A stretch of 8,240 nucleotides of DNA, taken from NCBI RefSeq assembly GCF_030151805.1, contig NZ_JASLCN010000182.1, positions 1 through 8,240 of the forward strand, in the 5' to 3' direction. Below, in pieces: positions 1 to 5,365 of the stretch. The translations under genes were made by a program, and so were the position numbers. Source of the stretch: Fluviicola sp. (GTDB lineage Bacteria > Bacteroidota > Bacteroidia > Flavobacteriales_D > Crocinitomicaceae). The notes under the pieces are model-generated. The model ran no database searches, was not told where the DNA came from, and saw only the letters and a program-made list of their open reading frames with translations. How positions within the stretch are numbered: position 1 is the stretch's first letter; each line of letters opens with the position of its first letter.

Positions 1-1822
1 ACTTAGAATGACGTTCATCAATAGCAAATTGAATAAACAAACCGAAACCAACTTCCTCATCAATCACAGAATATTTCGCGTCTAATTGCTGAACAAAAGC
101 ACTAATAATTTCCACTCCTGTAGACGATTGATCCAGGAAAGGAGTTTTTCCTTTGTAACCAACTCCGTTATCCCGTACTAATAATTCGTAGTTCAAACTT
201 CGTTCCGGATTATTCTTCAGTTCAATTTCGATAATTCCTTCGTCCAGATCTTTGAAAGCATGTTTGTATGCATTCGATAAAAGTTCACACATGATCAATC
301 CGACCGGAACTGCATAATCTATCGCGAGATTGATTTCCTCGACATGTACTTTCACCAGAATTTTTTTGTTATAACTGGAAAATGATTCTCCCATCTGGCT
401 GATCAGCTTATTCAGGTAACCGCCCATTTCCACATAAGCCGAATCGTTATTCAGATGCAGCTGATTATGAATCAATGCAATGGCACGGATTCTGTCTTTT
501 CCTTCTTCAATAATCCGCAATGCCTCCGGGTCATTGACATTCCTCGATTGCAGGTTCAGAATACTGGAAACAACCTGCAGGTTATTCTTAACCCGGTGAT
601 GAATCTCCTTCAGCAGGTTTTCCTTCATGGCCAGTGAATTGGAAATCTCCTTGTTCTTTTCATCAATTTCTTCTTTTTGCTGCTGCAAAATGCGGTTCGA
701 ATCACTTTTCTGACGAATAAACAAATACGAAATACTGATGATGACCACAATACTCATTAGGATAAGAATCAAAATCAATCGAAGCTGCTGATTCTTACCC
801 CGCTCCTCCTCCAGCAAATATTGATTCGATTCCGTCTGAAAATCCTTTTCCAACTCAAAAACCAGGTTTTCACTCCGGAGGTTTTCCAGTAAATCGTCGA
901 TTTCATTGCGTTTGATCGAATAGAAATAGGACGAATCCATATTTTTCTTCAACTCATAATAATGCTCTAAACATCCGTAAACCTGGAATAAATCCCGGAG
1001 TTCTGTATTGTGTTCGTTTTTCAGAACAAGATCAAAGTATTTTTTGGCATTCTCCAATTGATTGGTGTACAAATAAATCTCCCCCAAACTTGCATTGGCA
1101 TATTGTTCTGCGAATTTCCAATGATTGGTAATCGCAAGTTTCTTTGCATACCAGAACTCTTTCAGAGCATCTTCAATTTGATTATTGAAAAAATAAACTT
1201 GTCCTGCTGAATTTGCAACCTGGAATATAAAAGCGGGATTTCCTTTCTCAGCTGCAATGCGTTTGGCACGATGAATTTCCTCCAACGCTTCTTCGTATTT
1301 TCCGCTCTCACTCAAACAGTTTGCCAACACCAAATGACATTGAAGCAGCAAATATTTGTCCGACTTTTTTGATTTTTGAATAATCTTCCTTGTTTTGGTA
1401 ATCAACAAATCAAAATTGTGACCCAAACTTTCGTAAACTGCTCCGTACAAATCCAGGTACAGTTTATCCTGTTTTTTTGCCTGAAAGAAAAACTGAAACC
1501 TTTTTGCTTTATTCAATTCAAATTTCACCCGGGCATAATCACCGTAAACACTGAAAAATTTGATTTTTTTTATCGTGATAACGTAATTGATCTCCGGACT
1601 GTGCAGGTGCTTGTACTTATTGTCCAAAAAACGGAGCGTTTCATTTGCTTTCGAGATATCAACAATCATTTCTTCCTGCAAGCGCTCTATTTCCTGCTGA
1701 AATTTTTGATAATCGTATTTTTTGGTCTGAGAAAACCCGTGAAAGGTGCAATGAAAAAAAAGAAAGAGTAGAATGTAATTCTTAAAACTGAGTAATAGTA
1801 ATCTTTCCTGGAATCGAATCAT
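1..1822 (-). CDS. TPR-containing sensor histidine kinase (HisKA_2/HATPase), C-terminus cut by window edge
   Basis: 607 codons are open from ATG at 1822 to the left edge; only the extreme C-terminus should be missing. A hydrophobic N-terminus (about residues 15-30, ending FSQ) looks like a signal peptide. Residues about 119-308 hold four to five TPR-like helical repeats of about 34-40 residues (for example 157-190, 197-230, 235-268), expected in the periplasm. One membrane segment spans about 347-369, followed by a short coiled coil (375-400). The kinase core follows: H-box IHHRVKNNLQ (407-416, phospho-acceptor His408 or His409), N-box ELLSNAYKHAF (Asn517), G1 DNGVG (551-555), a degenerate G2 STGVEII (567-573), and a final GFGLFIQF. 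This is the HisKA_2 (PF07568) class common in Bacteroidota, which autophosphorylates and passes phosphate to a separate response regulator. No receiver domain is seen; a regulator gene may lie beyond the left edge. The signal is unknown. The start is the first ATG before the signal peptide; no clear RBS precedes it. Confidence 0.93.
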   Translation of the reverse strand, partial: MIRFQERLLLLSFKNYILLFLFFHCTFHGFSQTKKYDYQKFQQEIERLQEEMIVDISKANETLRFLDNKYKHLHSPEINYVITIKKIKFFSVYGDYARVKFELNKAKRFQFFFQAKKQDKLYLDLYGAVYESLGHNFDLLITKTRKIIQKSKKSDKYLLLQCHLVLANCLSESGKYEEALEEIHRAKRIAAEKGNPAFIFQVANSAGQVYFFNNQIEDALKEFWYAKKLAITNHWKFAEQYANASLGEIYLYTNQLENAKKYFDLVLKNEHNTELRDLFQVYGCLEHYYELKKNMDSSYFYSIKRNEIDDLLENLRSENLVFELEKDFQTESNQYLLEEERGKNQQLRLILILILMSIVVIISISYLFIRQKSDSNRILQQQKEEIDEKNKEISNSLAMKENLLKEIHHRVKNNLQVVSSILNLQSRNVNDPEALRIIEEGKDRIRAIALIHNQLHLNNDSAYVEMGGYLNKLISQMGESFSSYNKKILVKVHVEEINLAIDYAVPVGLIMCELLSNAYKHAFKDLDEGIIEIELKNNPERSLNYELLVRDNGVGYKGKTPFLDQSSTGVEIISAFVQQLDAKYSVIDEEVGFGLFIQFAIDERHSK

Positions 1823-1947
1823 TGGTATGTGAAAAGTAGCTCATGACCAATTTAAGTAATAAATCCACACTAAATGGAATTAATTCTTAAACTTTTTTGA
1901 AGTCAGAAAAATCAAAGTCATAAAATCCTTCAAATCCAGGCAACTAT
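1823..1947. other. Intergenic region between unknown-function gene and kinase gene
   Basis: This 125-base AT-rich gap separates two leftward genes. A 7-bp inverted repeat (TTTGAAG 1896-1902 with CTTCAAA 1928-1934, 25-base loop) is present, but it lacks a following U-run on the minus strand, so a terminator call is not supported. A one-mismatch match to the Bacteroidota -7 element (TAAATTGG on the minus strand, 1854-1847) lies 25 bases before the kinase start and could give the kinase its own promoter. No upstream TTG-type -33 element was found at the usual spacing. Nothing else was recognised here. Confidence 0.3.
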
Positions 1948-3390
1948 TTAGCTTGTTAAATTAACGATCGGATCTTTTTTCTTGTCGTAACCGAAAAGTT
2001 CAAAATACTTAATTGCCTTCACAACATTTTCCGGAACATCATCTTCCCAGCTCGAAATCCCAGCTCTGATCTTAGACAATACATCATCAGACAAAATTTT
2101 CAAGGCTTGCGAATCAAATTCTTCCAATGCTGCCAGTTTATTATTGTCCCGAAGGAATTGAACCAATCCGCGAAGGTGTTTTGGAATTGCCAATTGATCC
2201 AAGGTATACAAATCACCGGTATCCACGTTGATTGCCGGGTAAACATACATTTTCACATTGTGCCCGAACCCGATTCCGAATGCTTCCAGCAAACCGCCAG
2301 GTAAATTATCGTAATAACGTTCATCAAAAATGGTATGCAGATTATAAATTCCTGCAATCACTCCCATTTTTTGTCCGCGCGCAATGGTTGCCAGGTAATC
2401 CAGCATTTTGTAATGTTTCAGATAATTCGAAATCATTACTGTATATCCTAAGGAACCCAATAATTCCGCTCTGTCAATAAAATCCTTATCCGAGATTTTA
2501 CCATCTGCAGTTAAATCCTTCAAGGTCAATTCGAAAATAACGGACAAATTATCTTCACGCACTCCGTCTTCTTTCAGGAATTGTTCCGTTCCATGGGCAA
2601 TCATATCCAAATGAACTTTCGTAACCGGTCTGAAACGGCCGCGCATCAATAGGATGTTCTTTTTGTAAAGTGCCGTTGCAGGCTGAAGAACCGTTCCGCA
2701 CAAATCAAACATTGTAGCATCGGTCATTCCTCTTTTCACCATGTTTAACGCAATAATCCGGTTGTCAACTTGTCCTAAATCCGGACCGGTAACACGCAGC
2801 ATGTCCACTTCCACACGGTCTCTTGGAATCCGGTGAACCAGATTTGTCAGGAACTCTTCCAGATCTTCCGTGGAAAAATAAGCCGCATGAATCAGGTTCA
2901 CACCCAAAATCCCCAAAGCCTCCTGTTGTGCTTTGTGAGAATTGTCATGCATTTTTACGTGTAAAATAATATCGTTAAAATCACCTCCCAGTTTTGACTG
3001 AAAGCGCAATCCTACCCAACCTTGTCCCTGGTTGGTTTTATGGTAATTTAAAGATTCAACCGTATTACAAAAAGCAAAAAAACGTGCTTCCTGGAGTTTT
3101 TTAGGTAAACGTTCACAAAGTGTATTGTATTCCGTGGAAAGCATGGTCAACAAACGCTCCTCACAAACATAACGGGAAGCCGCGCCATACATGGCGTCAG
3201 AAACCTTCATGTCGTAAGCAGACTGCGTATACGCAATCGTTCCGGAACTACCACCCGCCTTAAAAAAGTTGGCCGCAACTTCCTGTCCTGCACCGATCTC
3301 GGCAAAACAACCGTAAATATCACTTGTGAGATTAATCTTTAAGGCTTTCTCCTCAGTTGTTAATCTTCTTTCGTCTATCATTTCTTCCAT
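1948..3390 (-). CDS. Conserved protein of unknown function (often named nicotinate-nucleotide adenylyltransferase or TonB-dependent receptor)
   Basis: A complete 480-residue soluble protein with no signal peptide or membrane segment, so probably cytoplasmic. It matches, from memory of family members, a large conserved family in Bacteroidota, cyanobacteria, spirochaetes and others. The shared blocks include TTEEKALKINL (11-21), FAEIGAGQEVA (29-39), KAGGSSGTIAYT (44-55), RYVCEERL (73-80), HVKMHDN (144-150), ALGILGVNLIHAA (158-170), GPDLGQVDNRI (202-212), RGMTDATMF (220-228), RGRFRPVTKVH (250-260), VMISNYLKHY (318-327) and GGLLEAFG (365-372). Database names for relatives as adenylyltransferase or TonB-dependent receptor are not supported here. 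There is no N-terminal nucleotidyltransferase fold start with a GxxxPxHxGH motif, no TonB box and no beta-barrel features. The block at 250-260 only loosely resembles that motif. The start ATG at 3390 has an in-frame alternative three codons later (3381). It lies 39 bp after the peroxidase gene and may be co-transcribed or use the -7 element at 3401-3408. Confidence 0.9.
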   Translation of the reverse strand: MEEMIDERRLTTEEKALKINLTSDIYGCFAEIGAGQEVAANFFKAGGSSGTIAYTQSAYDMKVSDAMYGAASRYVCEERLLTMLSTEYNTLCERLPKKLQEARFFAFCNTVESLNYHKTNQGQGWVGLRFQSKLGGDFNDIILHVKMHDNSHKAQQEALGILGVNLIHAAYFSTEDLEEFLTNLVHRIPRDRVEVDMLRVTGPDLGQVDNRIIALNMVKRGMTDATMFDLCGTVLQPATALYKKNILLMRGRFRPVTKVHLDMIAHGTEQFLKEDGVREDNLSVIFELTLKDLTADGKISDKDFIDRAELLGSLGYTVMISNYLKHYKMLDYLATIARGQKMGVIAGIYNLHTIFDERYYDNLPGGLLEAFGIGFGHNVKMYVYPAINVDTGDLYTLDQLAIPKHLRGLVQFLRDNNKLAALEEFDSQALKILSDDVLSKIRAGISSWEDDVPENVVKAIKYFELFGYDKKKDPIVNLTS

Positions 3391-3400
3391 TTCACTTGTA

Positions 3401-3408
3401 CAAAGGTA
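3401..3408 (-). promoter_or_regulatory. Candidate Bacteroidota -7 promoter element
   Basis: The minus strand reads TACCTTTG, a perfect match to the Bacteroidota -7 consensus TAnnTTTG, ending 10 bases before the ATG at 3390. No convincing TTG -33 element is seen at about 19-21 bases upstream. If used, the transcript would have a leader of under 10 bases; starting translation at the second ATG (3381) would lengthen it. It would let the 480-residue gene be expressed apart from the peroxidase gene upstream. Confidence 0.35.
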
Positions 3409-3427
3409 CTAACAATTAGACTTAGTT

Positions 3428-3443
3428 CGTTAAGGGTTTAACG
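3428..3443 (-). repeat. Small perfect inverted repeat over the peroxidase stop codon
   Basis: CGTTAA and TTAACG arms of 6 bp flank a 4-base loop, directly spanning the TAA stop (3432-3430) of the di-haem enzyme gene. The stem is short and AT-rich, and no U-run follows on the minus strand, so it is at best a weak RNA hairpin at the gene junction and not a standard intrinsic terminator. Confidence 0.3.
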
Positions 3444-4509
3444 GTTTAAAGTCCGGATTAGTTACAAATTTATAATCTGTTAACGTTAACAGGAACAATT
3501 TCAACTGATTGCGCTGTTCCGGATCCAACTGAACACCTCCCTGACTGGCAAATTCCATCAGCGGATCAATAGTTGCAGAATGCTGAACACCAGTCGAATA
3601 ATGCTCGATTACGGCATCCAGATCAGCGAAACGTCCGTCGTGCATGTAAGGTGCTGATAAAGCGATGTTTCGCAGCGTCGGAACCTTGAATTTTCCGTTG
3701 TCATTCGGGTTATGCGTAATGGCTCCTCTTCCGAGGTCTGTAAAAACCGCATCCAACCCGTTATTCGAGAATTTCTGAACCTGAACCAAGGTTCCGTTGT
3801 GACAATGAAAACAATCTGCTCCATTCAAACTCTTAAAGGAATCGTAACCTGCCCATTCTTCCGAAGTAACGGCATTTTTGACAGCCTGTTCAGCTGCATT
3901 CAAAGGAATATTGTTCGCGAATTTGTACATCACATCGTATTTGGATTCTCCCGAGATCATGGTTCGCAAAAACTGAGCCAACGCTTTTGCCACATGCGTC
4001 GAATCAAAGTCGATCACTCCATAAGCTTTGTAAAACTGGTTTCTGTAAACCACATCTGCTTTTAGGCGGGAAACTGCATCTTTCCATTGCAAATGCATTT
4101 CAACCGGGTTCGGAACGGGTTCCAGGATCTGATCTTCAAGCGTTTTTGCTCTTCCGTCCCAAAAAAAACTGGTCTGCCACCCCAGATTGATCAAAGCCAT
4201 CGCATTTCTGGTTCCAACAGTTCCGTTTACCCCTTGCGAAAATTGATTCGGATCGGAGAAAGATGCATCCGGTGCATGACACGAACCGCAAGAAATGGTG
4301 TGATCCAGGGAAAGTTTCTTTTCGTAAAACAACATTCTTCCCAGCAAAACACCTTCTTCCGTCATCGGGTTATCGGCAGGAATATCCATTTGCGGAAAGT
4401 GACCTGGAATTTTGAGCGTATACGGTGTCGGATCATAGCCGACTTTTTCTTTCGTACATCCGAGAAAAAGAATCAGAAAACCCAATATTCCAATCAAGAT
4501 GCGATTCAT
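3430..4509 (-). CDS. Di-haem MauG/MbnH-like cytochrome c peroxidase family lipoprotein
   Basis: A complete 359-residue protein of the CCP_MauG (PF03150) family. A lipoprotein signal ends in the lipobox LFLGC (lipidated Cys18), placing it on the outside of a membrane. There are two c-type haem sites: CGSCH (74-78, bases 4290-4276) and CFHCH (233-237, bases 3813-3799). FWDGRA (116-121) supplies Trp117, the likely inter-haem electron-transfer Trp, and is followed by NPVEM (134-138). PTLRNIALSAPYMHDGRF (277-294) is the family's C-terminal signature, and Tyr304 (in EHYSTG) falls where CcpA-type peroxidases have an axial Met and MauG an axial Tyr. The family uses peroxide to oxidise protein or small-molecule substrates. 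The gene begins inside the end of the MbnP-like gene (4-bp ATGA overlap, no SD sequence), implying translational coupling. The context points to the MbnP-like neighbour as substrate, as in MbnH/MbnP. Plain peroxide detoxification is the alternative. Confidence 0.95.
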   Translation of the reverse strand: MNRILIGILGFLILFLGCTKEKVGYDPTPYTLKIPGHFPQMDIPADNPMTEEGVLLGRMLFYEKKLSLDHTISCGSCHAPDASFSDPNQFSQGVNGTVGTRNAMALINLGWQTSFFWDGRAKTLEDQILEPVPNPVEMHLQWKDAVSRLKADVVYRNQFYKAYGVIDFDSTHVAKALAQFLRTMISGESKYDVMYKFANNIPLNAAEQAVKNAVTSEEWAGYDSFKSLNGADCFHCHNGTLVQVQKFSNNGLDAVFTDLGRGAITHNPNDNGKFKVPTLRNIALSAPYMHDGRFADLDAVIEHYSTGVQHSATIDPLMEFASQGGVQLDPEQRNQLKLFLLTLTDYKFVTNPDFKPLNP

Positions 4510-5261
4510 AATGCGCTGATAGATGCGGCGAAATTCTGACGCGCTTTTTCTGTTAAAACACTTTGAGACGCCATGCTATGTGTTGTGAATTCTGTTTTTA
4601 CATTGATTTCATTTCCGTTGTTTTCAAAGAAATTCTTCAAATCAAGCTTCAACCAGGCCTCATTCAGTCCGGAAGCAATTTGTGTCCAATGAAGATTGGA
4701 AACGGATTTGGTCGTGTAAAAACTATCTGTCCCGACGTGATAAACCAAACTGTGATCGCAATTGGTAATTCCGTCCACAATGGTATCCACTTTTGCTTCC
4801 ACCTTGAAAAAGATGTATCCGGGATTCCAATCCCAATGCATATCGTTCGCGATTGCAATGTTCAATGGATTGTTATTGGGAAAAGTACTCGGATCATTGT
4901 GATTGACCGAAGCCGGAACACCGATTCCGAATTGAATGGATGATGGATTGGCAACAACCTGATCGGCCTGAAAGACACGATTTCCAGATGTTCTGAAATC
5001 GAACAACGCTGCATCTTTCAAAACACTTCCTCCCGATTCGATATTTGTAAAATACGCCTTGAGTTCCAAGAAACGAATTTTGTAACCGTTACTCATTGTA
5101 TAAACAGAATCCAAGTACAACAACTCCAAATCAAACATGGGTTTGAGTGACAATCTGCTTTGCTGCACCACAGGTGAATCTTCCGGCTTCTCTTCTTTTT
5201 TCTTTTTACAGGAAGAAAAAGCAATTACAATAAGCAACGCAAGAATCGAAAAATGTTTCAT
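4506..5261 (-). CDS. MbnP-like lipoprotein, probable copper-binding partner of the adjacent di-haem enzyme
   Basis: A complete 251-residue protein that resembles the MbnP-like family by its overall pattern. A signal peptide ends at AFSSC (Cys18), predicting a lipoprotein; the following KKKKEEKPED stretch is charged, as in many Bacteroidota lipoproteins that may be surface-exposed. The body is predicted mainly beta: YLDSVYTMSNGYKIRFLELK (49-68), then KAYFTNIES, then SIQFGIGVP (108-116), then NDMHWDWNPGYIFFKVEA (139-156), then a VYHVGTD segment (173-179) and a C-terminal helical tail. The WDW motif (Trp143 and Trp145, bases 4835-4827) with nearby Met141 and His142 is the family hallmark and the best candidate for tryptophan-to-kynurenine oxidation and copper binding known from Methylosinus MbnP. 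It is the first gene of the leftward cluster, overlaps the enzyme gene by 4 bp, and has a -7 promoter match 14 bases upstream. Copper specificity is inferred from the family, not shown here. Confidence 0.88.
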   Translation of the reverse strand: MKHFSILALLIVIAFSSCKKKKEEKPEDSPVVQQSRLSLKPMFDLELLYLDSVYTMSNGYKIRFLELKAYFTNIESGGSVLKDAALFDFRTSGNRVFQADQVVANPSSIQFGIGVPASVNHNDPSTFPNNNPLNIAIANDMHWDWNPGYIFFKVEAKVDTIVDGITNCDHSLVYHVGTDSFYTTKSVSNLHWTQIASGLNEAWLKLDLKNFFENNGNEINVKTEFTTHSMASQSVLTEKARQNFAASISAL

Positions 5262-5274
5262 TTAGTTGTTTTAC

Positions 5275-5282
5275 CAAATTTA
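5275..5282 (-). promoter_or_regulatory. Candidate Bacteroidota -7 promoter element for the MbnP/MauG-like pair
   Basis: The minus strand reads TAAATTTG, a perfect TAnnTTTG match, ending 14 bases before the ATG at 5261. A TTTG lies only about 12 bases further upstream, too close to serve as a normal -33 element. The region is AT-rich, so a chance match is possible, but position and orientation suit the first gene of the cluster. The implied leader is about 8-11 bases. Confidence 0.4.
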
Positions 5283-5336
5283 AAACAATGCAAAGAGAAT
5301 TCCTAAAAATTCGGGAAGTGTCCAAGGGATTTTCGG

Positions 5337-5344
5337 TAATTTCG
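5337..5344 (+). promoter_or_regulatory. Weak candidate -7 element for the helicase gene
   Basis: TAATTTCG matches TAnnTTTG at all but one position and lies 21 bases before the helicase ATG at 5366. No -33 TTG is seen at the expected spacing. It is reported only because it is the best rightward match in the 104-base divergent region. Confidence 0.2.
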
Positions 5345-5365
5345 AAAGATTATTGATTGATCGGT

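Noticed and set aside
1376..1771. 131-codon rightward open frame
   Set aside because: It lies wholly antisense to the kinase gene's signal peptide and N-terminal region, has low-complexity Phe/Ile-rich content and no recognisable domain.
1896..1934. Intrinsic terminator after the 480-residue gene
   Set aside because: The 7-bp stem has a 25-base loop, is AT-rich, and is followed by A residues, not U residues, on the minus strand.
1948..3390. Nicotinamide or nicotinate phosphoribosyltransferase
   Set aside because: The length is similar, but none of the expected phosphoribosyltransferase sequence pattern (such as an N-terminal DSYK-type block) is present.
4087..4539. 150-codon rightward open frame
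   Set aside because: It is antisense to the di-haem enzyme gene, whose two haem motifs and lipoprotein signal prove the other strand is coding.
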